DNA of 64,000 bases from Flabesymbios commensalis (GCA_964017125.1 OZ024912.1:80472649-80536648); one strand, 5' to 3'; shown: positions 46,124 to 56,640, numbered from the stretch's first letter. Notes: a model not told the origin generated them from the sequence alone. A program made the numbers and translations.

Positions 46124-46664
46124 GTAAATATACATGGTTATTATTTGAATATATCATTTAGAGTAGCTGTGATGGTTGATAAAGGATTGTTATATCCCTA
46201 AATGATCATGTGAAGCCGCTTAATTACAACTCTCATAAAGATAATTTCACTTCGGGTTATAGTAGTTAGATCCCTACAAAATGACCAGGGTAGACATATC
46301 AAAGCCGGGGCGAGATGTCACCACAAGCAATTTTCAAAATGGTCGCCAGATCCCGTAGTAAGAATACGATTATTATTATCTCTTGAACTAATTAGCATAT
46401 CCAGGCGACCAATATATCAAGTATTAGGTTTTTATTATTAAAAAATCAACGAGAATGTGTAAGTAGCACATGTAGCACTACCGTTGTTTACTCGGCTAGT
46501 TAGCCTGTATCCCGAAAAATGTACAAAGTGGAGCGTGTATGTACCGTTTTAAAAGCACCGTTGAAGATTTCTACGCCTCTGTCACAGTACAACGCTCTGG
46601 CATTCAAGTTTCAATGAAACACACATTTTCTCGTAAATATTGTGGAGAGCTTCCGTTAACTTAC

Positions 46665-46800
46665 CGATAAGTAGCGTGCTCAGCCTCAGACTGCCACTGC
46701 TCAAATTTTGAATCCTGTGTCACACCATCCTAGGAGGTTCTCCTGGCACAGTTTAGCCTATATGTGCACAAAGGTTGCCTAAAACCCATTCACTTAAAAT
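46665..46800 (+). repeat. SINE 3' fragment
   Basis: TAGCGTGCTCAGCCTCAGAC and TCTCCTGGCACAGTTTAGCC match the body of the SINE at 6495-6778 with more changes. The head is missing. It lies in the E intron. Confidence 0.6.
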
Positions 46801-47193
46801 ACGAAGTTTATGCTACTGATACACAGAACAAATCCACGCACTCACAGAATGTGGTATAATATTGGGTCATCATTGTGGACGATAAGATGATTATATCAAC
46901 TTTGTTTCAGTGTATCGTGCTTGATGTATTTAAAAAACTTGTTGTACTTTACATAACCCAATTCATGATTATGTACGCTACATAATCAGATAAATTCTTA
47001 CCCCCCCCCCCCCCATACAAGTACAAATATCAGTAAATTATACATTTTGTTTACAAGGTTCAGGTGGATATAAAATGTGTTCTGGTGGCTCGACACAATC
47101 TAGAAAACACATGTTTGATTGTTGTGACGAATACATTTCGCCGCATACATTGTATATGTTATGTGTGTTGATGTGTGTGTGCTGATGTAATTC

Positions 47194-47287
47194 CCATCCC
47201 ATTGGCTACACGACGTTGTTGCTACGTTGAATCAACGTTAATGACGTTGACTTAGCGTCGCATCAACGTCGTGTGGCCATTGGGATG
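47194..47287. mobile_element. Tiny palindromic MITE
   Basis: The left end CATCCCATTGGCTACACGAC and the right end GTCGTGTGGCCATTGGGATG are inverted copies over about 24 bases with two mismatches. The interior has more ACGTTGA palindromes. It lies in the E intron, close to the acceptor. Confidence 0.6.
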
Positions 47288-47352
47288 TATAGGTAGGCTA
47301 ATGTTTCTAAATGTTGCAAAATGATGTTTATTTGTATTTGATTTTGTTGCAG

Positions 47353-47453
47353 ATTGGGTCAAACATGTTTCCTGAGAAGAGCTTCCAGAAGCCACATCTC
47401 TCACATGCTGCCATTTATATTGTCTAGATTTTTGAAGTTTTTCCAAAATCACC
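47353..47453 (+). other. Splice acceptor and 5' UTR of gene E
   Basis: TTTGATTTTGTTGCAG ends at 47352, followed by ATTGGGTCAAACATGTTTCC and CATGCTGCCATTTATAT. The D (33207) and F (56534) copies match base for base over most of it. The exon has no open frame before the ATG at 47454. Confidence 0.75.
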
Positions 47454-48407
47454 ATGGAGATAGAACCAACGTACGCTTTCCTGGTCGGTGCAAGATGTGA
47501 TTTTCTGTCGAATCATATAAAATCGGGCAGCTTTGTATATGTTCATCTCCCAAATCTTAAGCTGAATTTGAAATCAAAACAGATAAAATATGTGACTTCA
47601 ACTCCAGTGAATGGAGAGCAAATGATCAGCGTTCCTGTTCATAAGCCATTTTGTTGTGAGATTTGTCACAAGGACTTTGCACGGAGAGGCCACCTGAAAA
47701 TACATCGACATCTGCACACTGGAGATAAACCTCATGCATGTGATACTTGTGGCAAAGGTTTTACGCGTATACATGACATGAAAAAACATCAGCGTATTCA
47801 CACTGGTGACAAACCTTATGTTTGTGAAACTTGTGATAAATGCTTCATAGATAAAGGCAACCTGAAAAGACATCAGCGCATTCACACTGGACATAAACCT
47901 TATATGTGTGATACATGTGATAAATGCTTCACACAAGAAGGCCACCTGACGAGACATCAGCGTATTCACACACGAGATAAGCCTTTTGTGTGTGATACGT
48001 GTGATAAATGCTTTACACGAGAAGGCCACCTGAAAAAACATCAGCGCATTCACATTGGGGATAAACCTTATATGTGTGATACATGTGACAAATGCTTTAT
48101 GCGAGAAGGCCACCTGAAAAGACATCAACGCATTCACACTGGAAACAAACCTTATATGTGTGATATGTGTGGTAAGTGCTTTACACAAGAAGGCCACCTG
48201 AAAAGACATCTGCGTATTCACACTCGAGATAAACCTTTTGTGTGTGATACGTGTGATAAATGCTTTGTACAGAAAGGCAACCTCAGAAGTCATCAGCGTA
48301 TTCACACTGGAGATAAACCTTATGTATGTGATACATGTGATAAACCCTTTACAGAGAAAGGCAACCTGAAAAAACATCAGCGTATTCATAATGACGACCA
48401 ACCATGA
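47454..48407 (+). CDS. C2H2 zinc-finger protein E (9 fingers)
   Basis: This is an intact predicted DNA-binding protein of 317 residues. The ATG is in a strong Kozak context (ATCACCATGG). The N-terminal block MEIEPTYAFLVGARCDFLSN then HIKSGSFVYVHLPN is followed by a linker and nine fingers, all with full Cx2C and Hx3H ligands. Fingers 4 to 7 have almost the same recognition helix (Q or R, E, G, H, L, K or T, R or K), that is Q/R at -1, H at +3 and R/K at +6. By the usual recognition rules this favours G-rich triplets, GGA and GGG. Fingers 5 and 6 probably arose by recent duplication. The end IHNDDQP is the family's usual end, so this is the best reference copy of the D/E/F group. Confidence 0.92.
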   Translation: MEIEPTYAFLVGARCDFLSNHIKSGSFVYVHLPNLKLNLKSKQIKYVTSTPVNGEQMISVPVHKPFCCEICHKDFARRGHLKIHRHLHTGDKPHACDTCGKGFTRIHDMKKHQRIHTGDKPYVCETCDKCFIDKGNLKRHQRIHTGHKPYMCDTCDKCFTQEGHLTRHQRIHTRDKPFVCDTCDKCFTREGHLKKHQRIHIGDKPYMCDTCDKCFMREGHLKRHQRIHTGNKPYMCDMCGKCFTQEGHLKRHLRIHTRDKPFVCDTCDKCFVQKGNLRSHQRIHTGDKPYVCDTCDKPFTEKGNLKKHQRIHNDDQP

Positions 48408-49980
48408 TGCGTTTAAAACTTACAACAATGGAGTTTAACCTTATGTGTTTGAAACATGTTATGCACGATTTCAAGTATTATTCAACATAATTTAAAGTGA
48501 CATAAACATATTGAAAATGATGAGGACATTGCTAGTGTAAAATATGCAACATGTAACTCACAAACCATGATGACTTCAGATGCATCAACACACAATGGTC
48601 ACAAAATAAACATAATACAGTGGATTATTTTAAAACGTTAGCATGTACGACGTAATCAAAGAGGCTTTCACAACTGTCCTATACATGCTATATGTAGATT
48701 ATGTTTCCATAGAGATATTCAACACTGACATTGTATATTACTCGAGCAAAGATACATTTAGGATTACCATTCATTTTGTACATTGAGGAACCAAATACAC
48801 GTTTGAAACTGACTGACTTTTGTATATTACCCAATGATGTCCAGCCATCACTAACCTATGTAAATTACGTACTAATATATGTCAACATCACTGATCTATG
48901 TATATCACGTACATTTATCATTGTATAATACAAAATGAGGTTTTTATGCAGCACTGATATATGTTTATTACAATTTTCATAATGCAAGGTGCACTAACGT
49001 ACATATGTTATGTAATAAAAAATACATTCAGCATTGACCTAGGTATATTAATTAGGTGGTGAAAGTTATCTTTATCATTTACCATATGTATATTATGTGA
49101 GAAAAAGAAGAATTTATGTATATTATGTAATGTAAGACACATTTGGCCCTTATGTATGTATGTATGTATGTACGTTATCAAAGATATATTCAGCAATATT
49201 AATATTACACTGAGCTATCAGTGAGTGTGACAGTCACCCACTGAGCTTTTGCGTGGAAATTACACATATTCAACACCAGGTGTCTCTGTCGTCTGTTACG
49301 TCACCGTCTGCCAACCGGCAGCCAGCAATTCATAAATGAGGCACGAGCTGTGAGGTAGATCTTGATTGGTCAGTTGTGCTTAGATGCACACCTGCCCACC
49401 CGCTGGCAACACATGGTAATCTGTGCACGCAGTGCTCGTCATACAAACCTAGGGGTATCCATGAGTGTTCCACTGTCAATTTGATACTTATTGATAATTA
49501 ATTTAAAGGAGTTTTTAAAAGTATGAGCTAAGCACAATTTCTACTATATACAGTATATATCAGTGTATATTCAGCCTAGATATTTTTATCTCATTTTCAG
49601 AAGCGTCAATAATATTATCATGAATTGGGTTATTTTGCACTTTGTGAGGCCATCGTTCTAAAAGAAGCGGCGTTTTTCCCACGCACCTAGATGCGGCAGT
49701 ACAGAGAGTGGCTGTGAAATCTCTGTCCCCTGGTGGTGAATATTAGCTGCTCTGGGGGAGATGACCAGTGTCTGAAGTAGAGAGAGAGACACTGGTGACA
49801 CGAGTGAATATTATTATATGTATAAAGCTAAAGTATTATGTAAAGACATTTCTCTTTTATTCTTTATAAGAAAGGGATGTCTAGACAAATTGGCTTGGGG
49901 GATGCTTTCAATAAAATAATCTTTAGGGGACACAACTGTTTTGTTTCTTTTTTCTAAATTTACTGCCGTGTGAAGTCTTG
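48408..49980 (+). other. 3' flank of the E unit
   Basis: It matches the D flank from TGATGCGTTTAAAAC on and ends around TTCTAAATTTACTGCCGTGT near 49965. A (TATG)n patch near 49160 and the 600-bp element at 49205 are the main differences. The short open frame near 48731 is not conserved in D or F. From 49981 to 51045 I see no gene. Confidence 0.6.
49205..49812 (+). mobile_element. 600-bp non-autonomous element, copy 1
   Basis: It starts CACTGAGCTATCAGTGAGTG and ends with GAGACACTGGTGACACGAGTG. Left and right ends each form a small hairpin (CACTGA/TCAGTG and ACCAGTGTCT/AGACACTGGT). Homology with copy 2 (55737-56335) is clear throughout, for example TTCAGCCTAGAYAATTTT-like text, GGTGTCTCTGTCGTCTGTTA and GAGGTAGATCYTGATTGGTC. 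The D flank is the empty site (CAATTTAATCTATGTATAAA). Flanking AATATTA copies fit a duplicated target. No coding frame is seen. Confidence 0.75.
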
Positions 49981-51049
49981 AAAAATACAAAAATTGTTTG
50001 CGCTCCACAACAGGATGCTTTTGCGCCAAATAACGTTTGCTGTCAGTTTTAATAGAACACAAAAAACATTGTCAATATAATTTACTTTATAGCTACATTA
50101 TGTTCTTGAAAATTTGGCAGGTTTAAAAACTAGCATTTCTGTCTATTTAATATATCTAACGATGTTCCCCTCCCAATTCTCTTACTTGGAATCCTTACAA
50201 AAGATGTTTCATGCCGGTCCAGCATCTTCCACGCCGGCCCAACAATAGCGCTACATCTAATTGAGGTAGCTATAATATATTCTTTACACTGATAGCCTTG
50301 AATATTATTCTGAGATGATATCTTACCTGACACACGATTCACATATGACCCTGAAGAGAGCGTAGCATTAAAACCCAGGTTGTTCAATATTTATTCAACC
50401 AAACATTCAGCCCATACCATTTGCCTAATTTACAGCAGCGTGTGTAATTAGCGCCTTAAGCCTTAATGAGGCCTCAATAGACAATGATCGCTTTCTCAAT
50501 TAACCCTCTACGTATAATATATTAATACCCTCTAAACATGCTAAACTTTAATGTATAGCAAATATTAATAAGCTGTATGGACAACTAAATTAACTTTCCT
50601 AAGCATTGGTTTGTTGCTGTACCCCTGAGACTGTTGTGTTATTACAAGTACATAGTCACCGCCTCCTCATTTTTTCTATTGTTTCCAGACGGCATTATCT
50701 AGCTGAAAACGAGTGGACTAGATTTCACCCTGCATTATTAAACGTCTACCAGTGATTATTTTTTAATAATGTAGAGTGCCTCTGAGGTCAACTCAGAAAC
50801 ACTGGCAGACATTCTGCCGCTTCCTCTGACTGTGACGTCGTAACCTAAAGATTATCTGAATTGTGCAGTTTGAGTTGAATTATACCCCTCTTCATATATT
50901 AAACTGACATTTACAGAACGTTGTATAAATTATGGGCCAAAGGTGTCTAAACGTTAGAACAACAATAAATTGCCGAACGTTACACGTCGGTTCCTCCATA
51001 ATTACGCCTTCATTTGAATTATTACAGACAGCAACAAATTGTATTAAAC

Positions 51050-51310
51050 TAGAAAACAAAACCCAATATTGGCCTAATGCTGGGCCATCGTCGCAGGCAG
51101 TAGACCACAATGTGAACAACTTTAGGTAAATGTATCTTGTTTGCTGGGGGGGGGGGGGGGGTGGGGATGAAACATCACTGTGTAATAATAAAAATGTCAT
51201 GACCCAACAAACACAAGACGTTGAACAAAATACCGCTTTACAGTTGGCTCATCGTCTGCAACGCTGGGCCAACATTAAAACAACATTGGCTTAATATCTC
51301 GTGCTTAAAG
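51050..51310. repeat. GTTGGRCC foldback short repeats, two copies
   Basis: At 51062-51150 the words GGCCTAATGCTGGGCCATCG and GTAGACCACAATGTGAACAA lead to TGTTTGCTGGG and a run of 18 G. At 51205-51305 the words GTTGGCTCATCGTCTGCAAC and GCTGGGCCAACATTAAAACA follow. Both match the family layout. Confidence 0.55.
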
Positions 51311-51351
51311 TGTTTCAGACATTCATTTTTTTATATAATAAATAACACAAT

Positions 51352-51506
51352 AATTGTTCTGTGAACTCAATAGCCTTGACCTACAATGTTTTCACCTAGC
51401 CATCCAATACAATGAAGTATGATGGAGGGGGACTAAATATAACATTATTTACACCCAGTAGCAACTCAAAGGGTTCCCGGTGACGTCGCTGCGTTTCACA
51501 GAATAA
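51352..51506. mobile_element. Small MITE, copy 2
   Basis: The ends TTCTGTGAACTC and GTTTCACAGAA face each other, and the interior is like 21231-21360 (CCTTGACCTACAATGTTTTC, AATGAAGTATG, GTGACGTCGCTGCGTT). TAAT-type words flank both ends. Confidence 0.6.
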
Positions 51507-51830
51507 TTGATAAAGGAGTCATTACGAATAAACTCTGATAACATGACATTAAAACAATTTTTTTCCAAATGATTATACCGTTTACTTGAGTGTACCTAAA
51601 ATTAAGCAGATATTTGTGTTGATCCCACCATTAGAACCTACTTATTTGGGGACCTATAGCTCAACATTTTTTAATGCAAATATTTGCTTCAAGATCGTGA
51701 TCACTTCTACCAGATATTTTTGTTAGATTATATTGCTCAAATTGCTCAAATATTGCTCAAATTTAAAATATGCGCAAACATTGTACAATAATTAAATTTT
51801 CGGTATAGAAAAAAAAACTGTATTTCTTAC

Positions 51831-52103
51831 CGATTTTGTTTTCAGAAAACTGCGATAACATCTTTTGAGGTATAAATTTGCCATCACCCAGGTATAAAAA
51901 TAATGGTAATTGAGAGAAAAATAATCTTAATTTCGTTCCTATTTTCTTTATTTCTGCAACGCCAAGTGCTTGTGAGAGCAACACATTCAGTTCTGAGACG
52001 CTGTTCATAGTAAATGACACAGTACTGTCGATTTTGATTGTGGTGTGATAAGTACCATCAATCGTTTGATATCTACTTTGGAACAACGTGTTTTCAAGTG
52101 TTT
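51831..52103 (-). CDS. Candidate 91-codon internal exon, function unknown
   Basis: On the minus strand a frame without stops is bounded by an acceptor-like GGCCAATGACAG (AG at 52104-52105) and a good donor AAAATCG/GTAAGAAA (GT at 51830-51829). The exon is 273 bases and has phase 1 at both borders, a pattern common for extracellular modules. The peptide has mixed, protein-like composition (SRYQTIDGTYHTTIKIDSTV then SFTMNSVSELNVLLSQ and FLYLGDGKFIPQKMLSQF), with no cysteine. I do not recognise the domain. No partner exon is found nearby, so it may be a lost exon or chance. Between 52130 and 52990 nothing else is visible. Confidence 0.35.
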
Positions 52104-52999
52104 CTGTCATTGGCCAAGTTGAAAACAACGTTGATATTATTCATTTAGGATGTTTCTTAAAAATAGTATGAAAAAATGTATTTTGTTTATTGTCTACTGT
52201 CTAACGGCGCCAACGATGGAATCCCGACACCAACCGTAAATGGGTGGGGATAGGGATAGAGGGGGGTTTCTCTGAACCGTTGGGGGAGTAACTATATCCG
52301 ATAAAGAGTGCAGCAGTTCGACATTATGACAAATAAAACCGCGGGCACTGCTTCACTCATTATCTAATAATATATGGTTATCAAAGTGATACAGCTCATA
52401 CCCACGGGAGATATACTGGTATGTCTGTATAATGGTAGTTAGAAAGCCTATGATGCGACAGAGTAAAGTTGCGTGAGACACCTGAAAGTACGAAAATGTC
52501 ACGAATAGCTCTCATCCAAACCGTAGAGACTTAGAGCAGATAAAGATCGCACAATAAAGTGGATGAGAGATACATTCCAATTTTAGGTTGTCTCAAAGTA
52601 ATCCACCAGTAGCCCCCAACAGTGCTGGGGCGTGTTTTCACTTCTAGAAATGAACCTCTAATCAGGACCCTTATCAGCTGATTGTGTGGTGGGACGACGC
52701 CCACTAAACAAGATACATTGACACATCACTGGACTAAAGTTGAGTGATTTACGACGCGGATCCAACATTAGCCCTGCAATGATTCAACTCGGACTATGTC
52801 TTACTCTTATCTAATGACTACAAGGGTTTTTTGTAGTAACAGGCAGCACTGTGGATTCCAGGGCTTTGAACAATTTGGAACCCTTTTATATGCACAACCT
52901 CAATACCAATTATCCGACCCGGTCGAGATTTGAACCCAGTACCCCTGAGTTTTGAGCCACAACTGGATCGAATGAGACATTGGTGCCGGCCATAAAAGG

Positions 53000-53475
53000 G
53001 TGGATGCGGCCAACATGTTGTATGACGATAGAGGGTCTATGATGATTGAGAGGTGGCTGTTGAATGAAGGGTGGACGAGCATTAAAGGGTGGATGTAGGA
53101 TAAAGGGTGGATGCCTCATGGGGAATAAAGGGTTTACAAAGATAAAACGTGAACGAAATATAAATGGTGGATGTGGGAATGAAATGTGGGTGCAGATTAA
53201 AGGGTGGATGCGGAATAGAGGGTGGATGAGGATCAAATGGTTGATCGAGACTAAAGGATGGATGGGGAATAAAGCAGTTACAAAGATAAAAAAGTGAGCG
53301 AATAAATGGTGGATATGGGGCATAAAATGGGGGTAAAGAGTAAAGGGTGTTTGGAGGATGAAGGTGGATCGGGAATAAAAGGTGGATGAGGAAAAGAGGG
53401 TTTACAATGACCAAAACGTGAATGAAATATAAATGGTTGATGAGGAATAAAGACTGGATGAAGGATGGATGTCGC
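53000..53475 (+). repeat. G-rich minisatellite upstream of gene F
   Basis: Units of about 20-25 bp, such as AAAGGGTGGATGCGGAATAG and GGATGGGGAATAAAG, and a longer repeat with GGGTTTACAAWGAYMAAAACG (three copies near 53128, 53275 and 53400) fill the array. The F promoter starts 25 bases later. Confidence 0.75.
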
Positions 53476-53500
53476 CGATCTACAAGTACACGTTTGTATG

Positions 53501-53683
53501 TATAAAATAGCGCTTGGCGGTGTGTGCACTCCTTGGAGGCCTCGCGCTACACACAAAACGGTTTACAGGTGTACGCTGAGGTACACTGGACAAAGAAATA
53601 TATGTATTGTAAAGCGGGAGGTCTAATAGCCGATAGCAGCACTGCGTAAATTCCTCCTATAATCACCGATTGCGCCGTGAAAG
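53501..53683 (+). promoter_or_regulatory. Core promoter and exon 1 module (gene F)
   Basis: TATAAAATAGCGCTTGGCGG starts at 53501 and GTGCACTCCTTGGAGGCCTC at 53524. TTTACAGGTGTACGCTGAGG, TAGCAGCACTGCGTAAATTC and GATTGCGCCGTGAAAG follow, ending at 53683 before the donor GTAAATATAC. The 40 bases after the donor (up to TCAGAGTAGCTG) are also like those of E, so the start of the intron is conserved. The intron to 56533 is about 2.85 kb and holds several insertions. Confidence 0.75.
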
Positions 53684-53767
53684 GTAAATATACATGGTTA
53701 TTAGTTGAATATACCATTCAGAGTAGCTGCTAGGGTTGACAAGATATAGTAAGCTAATTAAAATGTA

Positions 53768-53822
53768 GACGAGGCACCTGTCTGGCACTTCGTTTCGAGA
53801 CGGGGAGCTGGATGTTGTTTAT
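53768..53822 (-). repeat. Inverted partner of the repeat end at 31501-31551
   Basis: GGCACCTGTCTGGCACTTCG and GGGAGCTGGATGTTGTTTAT read as the reverse complement of 31501-31551. It is probably the end of a repeat family. From here to 54430 there is no supported gene. Confidence 0.55.
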
Positions 53823-54429
53823 AGGGGGCGGGACCGGTTGACAATGTTGCAGAACGATAGTATACAGGTATATGTAGTCTACAATATAATCAGCCAGCCA
53901 ACATAAGCTAAGATTTCAACATATGGCAAATGTTTGTTACGAGCAAACGAACAACACATAGGCCTACATGTAGTTTAATAACCCAGGAATGACGTCTAGC
54001 CTGCTGACATCATTTTTTTCGAGCCTAAGGCGTCTAAATTAGCAAAAACAAAATGGCCGCCAACACACGCTATTATATGATGCAAATCGGTATAACTTTG
54101 TCAATATTTATTCTATTCTAATGATTTTGGTGTGTAATATAATGTTTTCGTGGTCAAGGAACACGATTATGACAATAAAAACATTTCTTATTCAAATCGT
54201 CATTATGATGTTATTAGGCTAGCTATGATGTTATTAAGCGTGTGTAAAATTTGTTTATATATTCTACTCCATCTGCTAGGATAAAAACACAAGCTGGAGC
54301 TGCCTTATTTCTCATTTACATCAATCCAATGTTGTGCCCGCCAAAATATATATATGCGCTCGTATTTTTCCGCTTTAAAAATACTTGCTAATGACAAATT
54401 AAAACCAGAGCGCTGACGCTAACGATATC

Positions 54430-54920
54430 CCCGCCATTAATTAAAGTCAATAATGGCCTCATAGTCAAAGATTAAAAAATAGGTCAAAGGGCATAGCCTC
54501 GAAAAGGCACATCTACACCCCCTAAGTGATGTGTGTATTCAATATGAAAACAATCGGCTAACGGTTTCTGAGATATCGTCTAAAAACGGAACACGGCCCC
54601 ACGGCCAATCATGGTGATGACAATACCCCAACCCCTACATCTACACCCCCTAAGGGTATGTGTGTGCAATATGAAAACAATCCAGCAAACGCTTTCCGAG
54701 ATATCATTCTGAAACTGAACTTATCATCCGTCATCAATTAAAGTGAATAATCGCCTCAAAATCAAAGGTTAAACAACCAGGGCAAAGGTTATAACCCACA
54801 TCTACACAGGGGATGTGTGTATGCAATATGAAAACAATCCGAGATATCGCCGGAAACGAAACACGGCCGCACAGCCAGACATGGTGATGACAATATCAAT
54901 ATCATGGGCGGGGATAAACA
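54430..54920 (+). repeat. Tandem repeat with GATATCG and ACACGGCC words
   Basis: Words TAAAGTSAATAATSGCCTCA, ACATCTACACCCCCTAAG, CAATATGAAAACAATCC and GAGATATCG recur with a main period near 295 bp and a shorter internal period near 140 bp. CGGCCCCACGGCCAATCATGG and CGGCCGCACAGCCAGACATG match between copies. It lies in the F intron. Confidence 0.6.
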
Positions 54921-55405
54921 TGAAAGATGAAGTCTAGTATAGATAATAAACTCAACATAATTTGCAAAAAAATAATATCACCGTCTATAAAATCTATAAA
55001 AAAAGTATATGAGCAAAAGCTGCTATTTCAACCCTCATCTGCATAGCAATGATTCCATTTTCACCTTCATTGCATAGCAAACAATAGAGCCAATGGAGCC
55101 CTATGTTTTATAGTTAGTTGTAAATCCAGTACTTAACAATTACAGCCTTTTGTCAATAGCCTCTGCGATACTTAACCTAAAAATCTGACGAATTTAGACC
55201 TACTAGTCAGTTTTTGTACTAAATTATTAAAATATTCTTTAGAAATAAATGTCATAAAAAAATAACGTGGGGTCGCAACATTGATTTATATCACAGCCAC
55301 ATGCAGATGTACATATTTTATGAGTTTTAGTTGCAGCTGCATGCTGAAGACTTTGTCTGGCAGCCAAAGGCTACTATAGATCAAAATTTTTTTTGCAATT
55401 GCAGG

Positions 55406-55737
55406 CTATGTTGACCATGTCACTGTCTGTCTGATGTTCATAGATATCCATCCACCAGCTGACTCAGATGAACCAGCAAATGGTTGAATACACATTTTAT
55501 CAGAATACAGTCTCATGATTGGGCATTGTGCACCATAAAACACTCTTCGAGTCATTCGAAAAGAGTAGGGCAGTCCCGACTTTGGGTTTCCTTCTATCCC
55601 AACATTGCCATGATTCTGCAGTGACGTAAAGCGATACTCACTCTCTGATTCACACAGAGCTGGTATAGTGTTGTACCGCTGTTGTTGACTATGCCATATG
55701 GGCCAACAGTAATACAGCTTTGTTCCAGCATAGATTA
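55406..55737 (-). pseudogene. Unrecognised coding remnant, about 110 codons
   Basis: On the minus strand a frame without a start codon runs from the edge of the 600-bp element to a stop at 55406. The peptide is protein-like: YAGTKLYYCWPIWHSQQQRY then LQNHGNVGIEGNPKSGLPYS then YGAQCPIMRLYSDKMCIQPF and a GGWISMNIRQ end. The 600-bp element (55737-56335) cuts its upstream side, and just beyond it I find no continuation. It could be an exon or transposon gene piece. I do not recognise the family. Confidence 0.4.
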
Positions 55738-56335
55738 TAATACACTGAATTATCAGTGAGTGTCACAGTACGCCACCCACTGAACTTTTGCGTAGCATTT
55801 GCTAATATTAAACACTAGGGGTCTCTGTCGTCTGTTACATCACCGCCTGTCAGCCAGCAGCCCGCAATTCATAAAATCGCACGAGCGGTGAGGTAGATCC
55901 TGATTGGTCAGTTGTGTTCAGATGCGCATTTGTCAAAATATGGGAATCTGTTCAGGCAGCGCGCGACATACAAGCCTGCTATTAACCAAAGGGTATCGAA
56001 GAGTGTCCTACTTTCAATGTTATATTTATTTATAATTATTTTAGTTTTAAATTAATTTTTGGTTTTTAAATTATGAACTAAGCACAATTTTACTATATAC
56101 GGTATTATATCAGTGTATATTCAGCCTAGACAATTTTATCTCATTTTCAGAAGTGTCTAATAACATGAACTGGGTTATTCTATGTGGGGCCAAGTAGTGG
56201 GTTTTTTTCCACACACCTGAACGCGACAGTACAAACAGTGGCGTTGAAAGATCTGAGCCCTGGTGGTGAATATTAGCTAATCCTGGGATGATTACCAGTG
56301 TCTGAGTAGAGACACTGGTGATACAAGTGAAAGAT
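55737..56335 (+). mobile_element. 600-bp non-autonomous element, copy 2
   Basis: It starts CACTGAATTATCAGTGAGTG and ends GAGACACTGGTGATACAAGTG, as does the copy at 49205. AGATTATAATA (11 bases) stands directly before it and, two to three bases after its end, again behind it, a clear target duplication. Such a long duplication fits target-primed insertion more than a cut-and-paste element. It lies in the F intron. Confidence 0.75.
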
Positions 56336-56533
56336 TATAATAGATTAAAACTACTATCACTAGCTGCTGCTTCATAGAACAGGCCTGGTGATCACATGTA
56401 TGAACATTCTCTGTCAGTTATACAAGTAAAAATATCACAAAACTATACATCCCCATGTATGTATTTCTAGGGTACTAGAAATGTATCTGATATGTCACAA
56501 AAATATTTTTATTATGTATTTGATTTTGTTGCA

Positions 56534-56640
56534 GATTAAGTCAAACTCCACTGTTTCCTGAGAATAGTGTCTAGAAGCCACATCTCTCACATGCTGCCAT
56601 TTTCCTCGTTTGAATTTTTTTATATTTCTCCATAATCACC
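56534..56640 (+). other. Splice acceptor and 5' UTR of gene F
   Basis: TTTGATTTTGTTGCAG ends at 56533, followed by ATTAAGTCAAACTCCACTGT and CTCACATGCTGCCATTT. It aligns with the D and E copies with few changes. Confidence 0.75.

Noticed and set aside
49160-49180. Regulatory role for the (TATG)n patch
   Set aside because: It is a plain microsatellite in the 3' flank and is not kept in the D or F copies.
51763-52128. Full 121-codon gene with its own start
   Set aside because: The first ATG has no support. Internal splice-like sites fit an exon better, so only the bounded part is listed, at low confidence.
53064-53556. Frames rich in PHPPF on the minus strand and GWMRNRG on the plus strand
   Set aside because: They are translations of the GGTGGATG minisatellite.
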